Source: Taxillus chinensis (Eukaryota > Streptophyta > Magnoliopsida > Santalales > Loranthaceae). From it: DNA of 64,000 nucleotides. Location: contig CM042091.1 of the NCBI GenBank assembly GCA_023512835.1, forward strand, positions 45,408,284 through 45,472,283, read 5' to 3'. Below are positions 48,109-60,275 of the stretch, one piece after another (positions within the stretch are counted from its first letter, which is position 1; each line of letters opens with the position of its first letter). A model generated the notes under the pieces. The model ran no database searches, was not told the origin of the DNA, and saw only the letters and a program-made list of their open reading frames with translations. Both the position numbers and the translations under genes were made by a program.

Positions 48109-51100
48109 ATGGCACCCAAGACTAGGGCTCAAGGTCCAGCAGAGGAGCTATCCCTTCAGTCTGAATCTCAAGGAGAGCAGAGTTCTCCAGTACCAGCCTT
48201 GGGTTCAGATATTGCTGCTCAGATTGGGGCTCAAATACTGAGCCAAATCCAGGGTGTCATGCAGGGTACCATGAGGGAAGTGGCCAGAGAAGTGATGCAG
48301 GAGGAACTGAGGAGGCAACAGCAGCCTCAGCAGGAGCAGCGGCAAGAGGTTCTAGAGGAGAGCCCGCCACAGGTTACGGCAGTTCCGCCTGCAGTACCGA
48401 TCGACTGGGTGAGTCGGTTCTTGAAACAGAAACCGATGAAGTTTGAGGCGAATACGAGACCCGATGAGGCTGAGGAATGGGTCAAATGGACAGAGGACAT
48501 CTTCGAGCTGATCCAGGTGCCCGAGGAGGCTAAGGTCCGCTTAGCCACGCATTTCCTAGTAGGTGGGGCCCGTAGGTGGTGGGATGCTGTGAAGCATGTT
48601 CACGAGAGCCCGATGGCATGGGAGGACTTCGTGGAGCTCTTTTATACAGAGTATTTCCCTCGCTCTGTGCAGAAGACAAGGCGACGAGAGTATTACACCT
48701 TGGAGCAGGGCAGTCGGACCGTGACAGAGTATGTCACTGCTTTCACTGAGTTAGGGAGATTTGCTCCAGAGTCATGGAGGGTTGAGGCTAATAAGACCCA
48801 GGATTTCATTGATGGGCTGAGACCATCACTCAGGAGGGGATTGAACATGATGGAGTTGACCACTTACAGTGACGCGGTCAACAAGGCACTTATTGGAGAG
48901 CGAGACTTAAACCAGATCAGGACTCAGAAACCAGGGAGTTCATCGGGGCCTAGCCAGAAGAGGCCAAGAGAGGAACAGTCTGAGGGACAGGGGGACAAGA
49001 GGCCGGTGCCCAGATTCTCACAAACGGGGAACTCAGGCAGCAGTTCTACCTCACGGTTTTCAGGGACGTGTCGATCTTGCGGACTTCGGGGACACAAGGA
49101 GGCAGATTGTAGGCGGAAGAGTGGCAATCCACTCAAGTGTTTTCGATGTGGGGGACTGGGACATAAGATAGGAGAGTGTCCTTCTGCCAGCTCAGCTAGT
49201 GTTGCGGGGCCTCATCGACCTCGTGACCAGGGCCAGAGGAGCGGGGCTCTATATCAGAGACCAGCTCAGTCAGGACAGTCAGTACAGGGACGACCTACTA
49301 CCCAGCAACCTCAGCGGGAGGCCCAGGCTCAGAAGGGACATAATGATCGAGCTACAACGAGTCAGGCCAGCGGAAGTGTGCAGAAGGGGAGGAACTATGC
49401 TATCACTGACAGAGAGGCAGAAGTTCCACCAGTTGATGAGGCGAGACAGGGGCCAGCTGCAGTGAGAGGTACGATTTTGGTTTCACGCACTATTTGTACC
49501 GTTTTGATTGATACTGGTGCTACTCACTTTTTCATTGCACACTCCACCGTAGAGGGATTGGAGTTGGATTGTACCACCGTTAATCAGCCCCTTGTGGTTG
49601 ATACACCCGTGGGGGGCCTGGTGGTGATCGATAGGGTCTGTTTGGGATGTGAGGTTACTCTAGGAGGTGTCGACCTCCGATATAACCTATATGTGATGCA
49701 CTTTGATGCATTTGATGTGATTTTGGGTATGGACTGGTTGACCCGTGTGGAGGCAGTGATTGAGTGTTATAGGCGACGAGTGACCTTCCTCACACCTGAG
49801 GGCACACGAGGCACCTTTGTGGGTGAGTGGTCTGATGATGCTTGCAAATTGGGGCCTTTGAGGCAAGGATGGGGTGATGTAACCCATCAGTTAGCCAATC
49901 TGACTCTAGTTGATTCCCAGCAGGAGGGTAAGGTGGTGTTACCCAAGGTGGTGGATCAGTTTCCCGACGTATTTCCCGAGGACTTGGTTGATTTACCACC
50001 AGAGAGAGAAGTGGACTTCTCGATAGAGTTGCTACCAGGGACGACACCTATCAGATTGGCGGCCTACAGGATGGCACCAGTTGAGCTTCGAGAGCTCAAG
50101 AGGCAGATTGACGACCTTTTGGTGCGTGGCTTTATTAGACGGAGTAGTTCGCCTTGGAGTGCTCCGGTATTATTCGCCAAAAAGGCGGATGGTTCGCTTT
50201 GGTTGTGTATCGACTACCAACGGTTGAACCAGGTGACAGTGAAGAACAGATACCCACTATCGAGAATCGATGATTTGTTTGACCAGTTCAGGGGTGCCCG
50301 TTGGTTTTCCAAGGTTGATTTGAGATCTGGATACCATCAGCTACGTGTGCGGGAGTCAGATATTCCGAAGACAGCCTTCAGTTGCAGATATGGCCATTTT
50401 GAGTGGCTAGTGATGCCCTTTGGGCTCATAAATGCCCCAGCAGTGTTCATGGGATTAATGAATCAGATCTTTACACCCTATCTCGATCAGTTCGTGGTGG
50501 TTTTTATAGATGATATCCTGATTTATTCTCGGACAGAGAGCGAGCATGATGATCATTTACTTGTGGTGTTGCAGACGTTGAGGGACCATAAACTATACGC
50601 AAAATTCACGAAGTGTGATTTTTGGCTGCAGCAGGTGAAATTTTTAGGGCATGTAGTATCATCGGAGGGTATCACAGTGGATCCTGGTAAGATTGAAGTG
50701 GTGATGTCTTGGAAGCGACCAACGAATGTTTTTGAGATACGGAGTTTTCTGGGGTTGGCGGGTTATTACAGGAGGTTCGTTAAGGACTTCTCCCGTTTAG
50801 CTGCACCGATGACTAGTTTAACCCGAAAGGGGGTACGATTTGTCTGGTCGGATGCTTGTGAGAATGCTTTCAGTCAGTTGAAGGCTAGATTGACTTCAGC
50901 ACCAATCCTGGTCCTGCCACAGGAGGGTATACCCTATGAAGTTTATTGTGATGCCTCTAATGTTGGATTGGGTTGTGTGCTCATGCAGGAAGGACGGGTA
51001 ATTGCTTATGGTTCCCGCCAGTTGAGGACCCATGAGAAGAACTACCCTACGCACGATTTAGAGTTGGCTGCAGTGATCTTTGCAATGAAGAGTTGGCAGC

Positions 51101-52846
51101 ACTATCTTCTAGGAGAGAAGTTTGTGGTATACACTGACCACAAGAGCTTGCAGTACATCTTCTCTCAGCGGGATCTGAATCTTAGACAGAGGCGTTGGGT
51201 GGAGTACATGCAGCAGTTCCAGTTTGATCTTCACTATACACCCGGGAAGGGGAATGTAGTAGCTGATGCCTTGAGCCGGAAGAGCCAGGCCACGATGGCT
51301 CTCTGTGCTGTCAAGGAATGGGAGATGATGGGGCAACTAACGCTTTCCGAGGTTACGACCGGTGCGGGCGTAGTGCAGGGTATGCTGAGTGTGGTTATAG
51401 CAGTGCCTGAGTTGCGGCGTCAGGTTATTGAAGGTCAGTTGGGGGATGTTGAGTGTGAGGTCATTCGAGATCAGATTCAGACTGCCGTACTTTCAGCTGA
51501 TTGGAGAGAGGATTCTGACCATGTTTTGCGCTATCGAGGTCGGTTGTTTGTTACATCTCCTCTTCGGGAGGCAGTTTTACGGGAATTCCATCATTCTCGT
51601 TTGGCTGTTCATCCTGGGGGAACGAAGATGTATCATGCTGTTCGGCAACAGTTCTGGTGGTCAGGCCTTAAAAAGGCTATAGCAGAGTTTGTTCGACGGT
51701 GCTTGACATGCCAGCAGGTCAAGGCCGAGCATTTGCGGTCTACTGGTGAGTTGCAGTCGTTATCTGTGCCGGAGTGGAAGTGGGATCATGTGACTATGGA
51801 CTTTGTCACAGGGCTTCCTCGTTCCCGGGGACATGATACTATCTGGGTTGTTGTAGACCGCTTGACGAAATCTGCCCACTTTATTCCGATTCGTGAGATC
51901 GATCCAGTCTGGACCTTAGGACAGTGTTATGTCGATGTGATAGTACGGTTGCATGGTGTGCCGTTATCGATTGTCTCTGATAGGGATGCACGGTTCACTT
52001 CAGCATTCGCGGCGGCATTCTGACATGCTCTTGGGCACCCGAGTAAATTTGAGTACAGCTTATCACCCACAAACAGATGGCCAGTCCGAGCGCACTATTC
52101 AGATTCTCGAGGACATGCTCCGTGCGTGTGTGTTGGATTTTGGCGGTTGTTGGGAGGCACACCTTCCCTTGGTAAAGTTCTCCTATAACAACAGTTATCA
52201 GGCTACGATAGGAATGGCGCCATATGAGGCATTGTATGGGTGACCGTGTCGCTCCCCTCTGTGTTGGGCTCAGGCAGGGGAGGCAGTTGTTTTGGGTCCC
52301 GATATGGTTCAGGAGACTACAGACTTGGTTCAGGTGATTCGGCAATGGATGTTGACGGCCCAGAGTAGACAGAAATCATATGCTGACAGACGGCGCCGAT
52401 CGCTTCAGTTCGTCGTAGGGGATCGCGTCTTCTTGCGAGTCTCGCCACGACGGGGGCACAGGCGGTTTGGGCACGGTTCCAAACTCTCACCTCAATTTGT
52501 AGGTCCTTTTCCTGTCATTGCAGTAGTGGGACCGGTTGCCTACCGATTGGAGTTACCACCTGAGCTAGCTCGTGTTCATGATGTTTTCCATGTCTCCCAG
52601 TTACGGAAATATTACCCGGATCCTACCCATGTGCTTGATTGGCGTGAGATAGAGCTAGCTGATGATGGTTCTGTTGTAGAAGCACCAGTCCAGATTTTAG
52701 ACCGCCGGGAGCAGGTCTTGCGAGGCAAGACGATTCCGTTGGTCCGAGTTTTGTGGCGCCACCGTAATGTGGAGGAGCAGACCTGGGAGCGTGAGAGTCA
52801 GATGCGCGCCCTTCACCTCGAGCTGTTCGAGGACGAACAGTCCTAA
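48109..52846 (+). pseudogene. Ty3 gag-pol polyprotein, disrupted by one frameshift and one stop
   Basis: The first open part runs to a stop at 52021-52023; an in-frame ATG also exists at 48094, but the one at 48109 (MAPKTRAQ) suits the family better. Residues counted from 48094: gag (~100-260), two CCHC zinc knuckles (C326-C339 and C349-C362), protease DTGA (473-476), RT with FIDD (804-807), RNase H (YCDAS at 951-955, TDHKS at 1014-1018), integrase zinc finger (HH near 1166, CLTC 1203-1206) and the first two core aspartates (MDF, SDRD). A frameshift near 52013 moves the integrase core ([11 protein letters not shown]) to the next frame. A TGA at about 52241-52243 interrupts it, and the remainder to 52846 holds the integrase C terminus and a chromodomain-like segment. 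One RT position reads WLCIDY where R is usual. Confidence 0.92.
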
Positions 52847-53020
52847 GGTGGGGAGGATGCCAAGATTTTACCATGTGTTGAGGTAGCTAACATTGTTGTC
52901 CTTGTTTGTTGTGTTTGTGTTTGTTCACATTTTTGGTTGCGTATGGTATGATGGGTTATTAATTGGTTAATTTTCTAACGTTTCTTTTCGGGGACGAAAA
53001 GTCCTAAGGTGGGGAGGATG
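52829..53020 (+). repeat. Duplicated PPT-proximal segment
   Basis: GGACGAACAGTCCTAAGG at 52831 and GGACGAAAAGTCCTAAGG at 52992 are each followed by TGGGGAGGATG, 161 bp apart. The first spans the polyprotein stop codon. Sequence after the first copy (TGCCAAGATTTTACC) is weakly similar to the LTR start after the second (TGTAAAGACCTGTACC). Confidence 0.85.
53006..53018 (+). promoter_or_regulatory. Polypurine tract next to 3' LTR
   Basis: AAGGTGGGGAGGA directly precedes the TG of the 3' LTR, the expected plus-strand primer site. One T interrupts the purines. Confidence 0.85.
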
Positions 53021-53238
53021 TAAAGACCTGTACCTAAGTGAGTTATTATTTTGAAACTAAGTCCGAGTAGAATTTGGAATTTTTTCGTCGACAGCATGGC
53101 CTGTGCAATGGGCGTTACGTTATTATTAACATTATTTTAATATTCGGGGGTTACTAATATGTGTTATTATTGTAATGTTTATTTTAATGTTTTAAATTTC
53201 TATTTAGACGTTGACGTTAAATCATTATTAATATTTAC

Positions 53239-53293
<55 letters not shown>

Positions 53294-55231
53294 GGATATA
53301 TGGGTATAAATAGAGGGGAAACTAGGGTTAAACCTTATTTTTTGGCTGTGCGTGCGCGCTTGGCAGGGGGAGCACAGGTTTGAGACAGCGAGATTTGAAG
53401 TAAACTGTTCAATCAACCATTCCAAACCAAATCCAAGTAGGTGATTTTTGATTATTTGTTATCTTGTGGCCTGAACACGGAGTTAGAATTTGTATCTGTT
53501 GATTTTATGGGTCTATAGACGTATTGATTGTTTTAATACTTGGAAGTGTTTTTGGCGTTCGGCGTTGCGTCGAGTCGAGGAGGCTATAGCGTCGTCGGAT
53601 GGGAGGCGTCATCGGCGTTAGTTCCAAACGGCATCACGGGCGACGGTCTCAGGCGGCTTACAGCGCCGTCGGATGGGAGGCGTCATCGGCGCTAGGTTCA
53701 GATGGCATCGCGGACGACGATCTCAGGCGGCATCGGGAGTGCCGGTTGAAGAGCCACGGCCGGACTATCGAGTCCTTGCGTGCCCGTGGAGATGTGTTGG
53801 AAGGGGTGAGCGGGAGCAGGCGTGGCGTCGGCGTTGGCGTGGACGTCTGCGCAGAAGAGAAGAGGAGCTGTCGTTGTGCGTTGGCGGGGAGGAGATTGGT
53901 GGGGGCAGCGCTGGGTGCCGCCGCCCTCCCCCGCGAGCTCACCAACCCTAGCGTTGGTGGGCGGTTGTTGCTGCACGTGCGTGTGTGTGTAATATCTATA
54001 ATTATAAATATAGTTATTATTTAATTTATATATGTACACTTATATATATAAACATAAGTAAACAATGCTTATGTCTTTTAGCTGGGGATATAAGCACTTA
54101 TATATATATATTTGGGATTTTTGTCGTGACATTGGAATTATATAGATGATTATGAATATTATTGTTAGTTGTTATGTTAAAAACACTGTGGGGCTCATTT
54201 TCATAATGTGAATATTTTTTTTTAAAAAGAGTATAAGGTAATGAAAGTAATAAAAGGGAATATTACCCTAGCTTGAAATTGTAGACCTAAACTATGAATA
54301 TTAAATGGGTTTTGTTATTATTCGTTGGTGTCACCATTAGAAATTGTACCCTGTTAGTGTGGGTTTGACGATTTCAATACTCTGATTGTTGTGTATTTGA
54401 TATTGAAATTAACTTGGTTCTGCTCGTTGGTTAACGTACGTGACTTGGTGGAAATTTTGGTGGTGGGTTTTGTTGGGATAACCGCAGGTCCCACATAGGG
54501 CTGGCAAGAGGCCACAGGTCCCTTATGTGGCTGGTTACCTTAGGTCCCATATGTGGCTGGTTGTCGACTGGAACATCGTGGGTCCCACATATGGCAAATT
54601 GGGGAAAATTAGACCCCCCCATGAGGTTGGTTGTGGAAATTCCACGGATGGTTGGCTTATTTGTATAAGTTGAGATGACCTAATTATGACATGTAGGTTG
54701 CCCGTTGAGGTTATATGTAGTGTGAGTTGTTTTATTCCATTATTATGATATATGCTTGTCGTAATAGAGTAGGACACTACACTGACACAAGCGTGCACTG
54801 TTCATATAGACTTGGGCTTTCATGTGTTAAGGTGTTGCAGTTGGGGATCACCTACTGGGCATTCGTGCTCACCCTACTTTATTTCTATTTTCTACAGGTT
54901 GTAGGGAGTAGCTGTCGGAGCCATAGTAGAGCAGGACGGGACACCCTTGGCATAGGATTCCTTTTATGGACTTACTTTTCATTTGAATATTTATTTATTA
55001 CCCGGACTTGGGTCCGTAGCAGTTGTATTAACTTGGGTAGCTGGACCTTGTTACTTCATGTTTATGAGTGTCGACTGAGTTCAGTAATATTGATTTCACT
55101 GGTTTAATTGTTGGTTGATTGCATGTTGTAGTATTGTATAGGTATAGTCTCCAACCCCTCGACCCCTGGAGAGGGCCTGAGGGGCGCCGCGTTTCCTAGT
55201 TCTGTGAGTTTCAGGATTTAGGGGCGTGACA
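53019..55231 (+). repeat. 3' LTR, full length (2213 bp)
   Basis: It starts TGTAAAGACC right after the polypurine tract and ends GGGGCGTGACA, with TGT...ACA inverted termini. It carries the same (ATT)n (53239-53293), ~74-bp-spaced repeat, GC-rich block and CAGGTCCC subrepeats (about 54486-54594) as the 5' LTR. Confidence 0.93.
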
Positions 55232-55375
55232 ACCATGGCTAGGCTTTTCTCATATTATCCACAATAGACACTAAAAAAAAGGAACTTAGCGATAGTTTTA
55301 AAAACCATCGTTATATAGAGGACTTAGTAGCCGTTTAACAATTGTTGATGTTTGATCTTATTTTATTCAAGTTGG
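55232..55375. repeat. 144-bp flanking direct repeat, right of the Ty3 element
   Basis: Starts ACCATGGCTAGG immediately after the LTR end and ends GTTGG. It differs from the left copy at three positions. After it, the host sequence continues with ACACATTTTGTC, which the left copy lacks because the LTR begins there. Confidence 0.9.
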
Positions 55376-58300
55376 ACACATTTTGTCAAAATCATTTTTC
55401 TTCAATGCCGCCTTGGTTTGTGGAAATTTTGTAGGACGATGGAGTCGTGACTACTGAGCCGTAAATGTTTGATTTTAAGAAGTTACTCAATAAGGTTTTC
55501 AAATGCCAAAGAGCCAGTCCTGGGTGATAAAAATCAAATTCGAGGATCAATGCCTTCGACTACGCTCAATTTTGCGGTCAAATGAAGAAGATATAGTCAA
55601 AGCGGCATTCGGGCCGCCAATAGTGGTCAAAATGATAATTGACTTTTCAAACGACACTCTGAATTAGGTCACAAACCTCATATTCTTATCATACTCATTG
55701 TTTTGAGAATTTCGACATATATATTTTATATATTCGCTCCCGAGGCCTTTTCAATAAAAAAAAAGAAAGACATTTTTTTTGTAATAAATGATCTCAATAC
55801 AGGATTGCCATAAAAGTGAGATTGTTTTCAAATAAAATTGACACGAGATCACTACTTGTGATGCTTCAAGTTCAGAAATAATCTTTTTCAAGTTTTTTTG
55901 AAATCCAAGTCGCTATATCGATCCAAAAAACTAAAAGACAGTTAAAAACTCAAAAACAAAAATCATTTTCTTTTTAATTTTGTTTTCCTGCCTAGGCCAC
56001 ATGTCACAGTCTAATAGGATCAAAAACAAAATAACAAAAATAAATAATGAAAACAAAACCAAAAAAAGAAACAAATAAAAATAATAAAAAGAAAAAGCAA
56101 AAAAAGCAGCCACAAAAACATTCGGCCCTTATCCTTTTTCACCCACTTCATCCATCTTCTTCCTCGCTCTCTCCCGTCTCGTTCTGTCATCTTCGCCAAA
56201 AACGCATGCAGACCGCCGTGATCTTGGAGGACCACCGAACCACCGCGCCAGCCTATCCCTCCAAACCCAACCTGCCTCTTCCCAACTTAACCATGGTCGC
56301 CCGATCCTCTCATCAATTCTACCTATCTCCAACCCTGGTTCTCCCATCTCACTTAAACCAAACCCAGCACCGATTCAACGCCATCAATCCGTCTCTCGGT
56401 TGTAACCCTAATCGCCACACCTATAAAACCCCCCAACCCGATGGACCTCTGGGCTCTCTGATTCCATTTATCCGTCTCCCGAAACCCAACCCCAGAATCA
56501 GACCAAAAAACCATTGTCCATCATCTCCTCTCCTTCCCCCCGAACAAGGACACCGGCCACCCTCCATCGTTTCCCCATCTCCTCTTCTTTTCCCCGATCG
56601 CCCCCTTTCTCATTTTCTCTTTTTACTCCGAAAATCCCAATACCCAGAACCGAAATCTCCATCGCCAGAAACCTTCACCCATGACCTCCATTACCAAAGC
56701 CCTTTTCTTTTTCACAGCATTGAAACCAGACGCCTCCTTTAGTTCCCTTTGGCCGGCGCACCATTCGCCGGTCGCTGGGGAGCTGGATTCAATCGCCCTG
56801 CCGTGGGTGCACCCTTCGCCAGTCATCCCTTAGTCATCACGAGAGAGACGAAGGACTCCAAAGAGCTTCTCAGCATAGTCAATCGGAGGCGACCTAGGAG
56901 GCACCCAGAAGGCACAGAGGACGTCCCGTTCGTCATTGTCGTTGCTCGGTTGGAAATCAGCGCAGAGGACTGCCGGTTCGTGCGCGAGAGAGCGGGCGTC
57001 GCATAGAGAAGAATAACTTCGGTAATGTTTTTTTTTTTTTTTTTAATGCCTTGGCTCTGTGATGTTCTTCAATGGCACTCTTTGTCTGGGATTGTTGAAC
57101 CGTATATTTGTATGTCTGTATGAAGTTCGATTGGAATCTATGCATGCTGATACCTGTATTTTGTGTGTTTGCTTGACTGACAATAGAGTTGCAGTCCTCC
57201 TTATTTTTCTATTTCTATTTCTTTGTGTGTTTGCAATCTCTATTTCCTTCTGTTTGTGATGGTTTTGATTCGTTTTCCCAGGATGGTGAATGCGTGTCTT
57301 GTATGAATGCAAATAATGTTCCATTTGTGCGGCTGTTTGGTTCTCCATTTGCATGTTCTTTTTCTATCATAACGTGTGACATGAGTTGTGTTCATCTGGT
57401 CCTAAAAAAATACGTATGAATGCTTGAACTGGCTTTCCCAAGTGTGTGAGTACTCTGGTGGTTTTCAAAATGTGCAAAGGCTTGGGTTTTGTTTCCAAAA
57501 TGGTGACCGCTTTGGTGTTTTGGCTTTGTTTGGTTTTCAAAAGAAATTGTTCCCAGTTTGTTCTTTTGAGTATTTTCAAAGGTTGCATAGTTTTAGTCGA
57601 TCTTGGCCTTGCTTTCTATCTAGCTCACCGGTTTGGTTATCTTGATGCTGGTCATTGATTGTCCCACTTGCTGTTTTTTATATCTACTGCTTTCTTTTTC
57701 TTTGCTTTTGGTCTGTTGGCTTGTTTCTGTAGTGTGGAGTGATATGACTACTGTGTTTCCTATTTCTGACTACCATTTTCTCCCTATTTTGTTCTATTTT
57801 GCTCTGGCCGTGTATGTTTGGTGAGTGGGCTAAAAATGGCGTGGAGGCCATCTTCTTCTGGCAGCCTGCATCAATTTAATTTGTTGGTTACTCCTATTGT
57901 AAATTAATATGTTTGAAGTCTGTTTTGCTTTGGTGATTTTGGGCCATAGGAATCTTGTTAGCTGGCCTTGTAATTGTGAGTTTTGTGATTTGTAATATGT
58001 AATTAAGTATAGTAAAAGAAAGAGAAAAAAAAGAAAAAGAAAAAAAAGAGAGCAAAAAAAAAAAACAACAAAAAAAGTAAAAATAAAAAAAGAGAGCTTG
58101 TTTTTATTTTATGAATGACACACTATCACACACATCACTTTTGTGGTTTCTTCTTTAACTTTTTTTTCCATGTGCCCCCAAAAAACCTTTCTTAAATTAA
58201 AAAATGTTTCCTAATTAAGAAAAAAACCTTTTCTTAAAAAAAAAAAGAAAACTTCTTAAAAACTCTTAAGTACTAAGACTTTTCAAATACTCAGTTTATT

Positions 58301-59829
58301 TAAACATTTGATTTTTGTTTTACTTTATCATTTTTTTAAAAACTTTTTGGTACCTTAGGTTTAATTTAAAATGTGTTTAAAACTTCTCTAACACTTAGAT
58401 TTTTATGTGTTTTTAGTTTTTATTTAATTTTTATTCTTAGTGTCATTAATAGCGTGCGATTTAGAAACAAATAAATTTAATTTTGGCTTTTCTTTAGATT
58501 TAAGTTTTAACCTTTAACTTAGGGTTTCCTTTAGGGATTTAAGATTAAATTGAATTGAATTTTTAACTCTAACAAATAATTTAGAAAGAAAAAAACAAAA
58601 ACAAATTGTAGGACTTACTTTAGATATTTAGGACAGATTGAATTTAATTTCAACGTTAATAAATAAGTTAGGAAATAAAAAAATAGATTTTTAGGTTGCA
58701 TGTGAATTCATTTTCACTTTAGGCTAGTTAACTTTAAACAATAGTTAAAATAAGGTAGAAATCTCTTAATCTTAAGATAGGTACTGAAAGGGCATTGTGG
58801 GGGTGTTAGTTTTTTTTCACGCGTAATCAACTTTTGAGTTCATTCTTACGCGGCGTAAATAATTTTCTTTTAGATGACCAATTACATCAGATAATGGTTG
58901 TTGGTGATTTCATATTTTTTATTATCATTCGAATGAAGGTAGGGGGGAATTGATGAAATTTGGTGATGACAATTATGTATTTCTTATAAAAAAAAATTTT
59001 ACTTTTGTGATAGTTTACTTTTGTGATGGTATTATAGTCTATTGATTTAATTTTTTAAAATTAAATTAATGCACATCGAGTAATTTTTTTAAATAAAATA
59101 TTATTTTTGTGTCGGGCATATTTTATTTTATTTGTTTTTTTAAATCTCACATCCTTCTTTTCATCTTTACACCAACCCATTGCCTTGTCATGTGCTATGG
59201 GTACCTAATCGTAAAACTTCAAACACAAGATAGTGTGAGTGGTGCAAAACCATCAGTTGCTCCTTTGGGTAGAAGCACTTCAGTGCCTTCCTATCTAGCA
59301 CTACCATCATTGTGAACACCAACACGGACAACATGGCATGCGGGGTGTTCACACACTGTATCTGTTGCCTCTGGTGAAAGCCTTTGTCTGTCGTCAATGA
59401 CCTCGTGATTGGCACTCACCCACCTTACTCATGTTGAGTTGCGCAAAGGCCAATTGTAGGACTCGTTTCAGTAAGGAAAATACTACAAGCTACGAATAGA
59501 GACAAGTTGCAGGGTATGTATGATCTCTCCAAATATAATTGATTTTTTCATGTTGCTACTATGAATCAATACTTGTTTGCGTAATCCACAAGAATCCTTT
59601 TAGTGTTGTAAATTTACACCTGCCGATATAAGAAGAAATATCTAAATGGTTACTTTGGGTTTACATATGCCACCGGAAAGGTAATAAGTTATATAGAAAT
59701 GTATGCATATGTTAATATTTAGCTAAATTTTATGCTAAATAGTGCTTTTATCAACTTTCAAGCTTTTAGATAGCTAAATTTTATAATTGGACGAATCTCT
59801 GGTTTGATAGTTATTTGTCCATTTTTTAC
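55376..59829. other. Probable old retroelement DNA, no gene recognised
   Basis: About 55540-55700 resembles 34030-34130 and is probably part of an old LTR family. From 56110 to 57000 the plus strand is strongly CT/CCC-rich and stays open for 231 codons (56047-56742); the translation is rich in Pro, Ser, Leu and His, without a recognisable domain, and looks compositional. An A-rich tract follows at 58010-58100, and 58100-59100 is AT-rich. Confidence 0.4.
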
Positions 59830-60275
59830 ATGAAATAAAAGGATTGATGGGCAAAATTGTTATCTCATTTGATAGCAAGATCATTAATCATGTAAATGAT
59901 ACCCAACAACTTGGGTGGAATGAGAAATGACACCCTACGACTAGTAAGTATTGTGTCTCTCTTGATGTTTTTATACACGAATTAAAACTTATGAATTGCT
60001 CTATATTTATTGTTTTTTAGATGCAAGCTGAGTTCCAAGTTCTATCACCACTAGCCTATGTTCCCATTTAAGATATTTTTTATATGCAATGCATGATGTT
60101 TATAGAGGTTAAAGGTAGGAGTATATTCAAGGTTAGTTGGTTGGAGCATTTAGAATATGATGAAAGTACTATTAATAGTCTTTATCGGCCCCTAATAAGT
60201 TCTGGGATGGCTTTTGGTGCACCAAGGTGGTTGTTGGGCATCTGTAGTCTTTTCTTATGCTCAAAATCACAATGA
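59830..60275 (+). pseudogene. HD-ZIP IV (ANL2/PDF2/GL2-type) START-domain fragment, decayed
   Basis: About 59845-59943 reads, with two in-frame stops, W-A-K..LIARS...GGMRNDTLRL, matching the START-domain stretch of HD-ZIP IV proteins of the form W.....IAR...I...GG.RNGALQL. It ends at a GTAAGT donor (59944), and a 77-bp intron ends TTTTTTAG at 60020. The next exon starts MQAEFQVLSPLA (60021), matching the family's AELQVLSPL. After a stop (60069) and a loss of about 60 residues, the same frame continues [14 protein letters not shown] and [17 protein letters not shown], matching the family's SKVTWVEH.E.DE...LYRPL..SG.AFGA.RW. Retention of the intron shows a genomic rather than processed copy. 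Homeodomain and zipper were not found nearby. Confidence 0.75.

Larger units (their letters stand above)
45572..55231 (+). mobile_element. Ty3 chromovirus (Tekay/Del-like) LTR retrotransposon, 5'-truncated, ~9.66 kb
   Basis: Order: 5' LTR (lacking its first 90 bp), PBS, gag, protease, reverse transcriptase, RNase H, integrase, chromodomain-like tail, PPT, 3' LTR. RT before integrase defines Ty3. The C-terminal segment with ILDR...VLWRHRNVEEQTWE resembles the chromodomain region of Tekay/Del elements. By eye the LTRs differ at roughly 25-30 substitutions over about 2.1 kb plus small indels, mostly transitions, so the insertion is fairly young. The coding region carries a frameshift and a stop, so this copy is not autonomous. 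Junctions with host DNA are non-canonical. Confidence 0.93.

Noticed and set aside
56047..56742. 231-codon open frame rich in Pro, Ser, Lys and His
   Set aside because: The segment is strongly CT/CCC-biased, its N terminus is an AAA-rich lysine run, and there is no domain or supporting splice structure. I treat it as compositional, without excluding a leader or long non-coding RNA.
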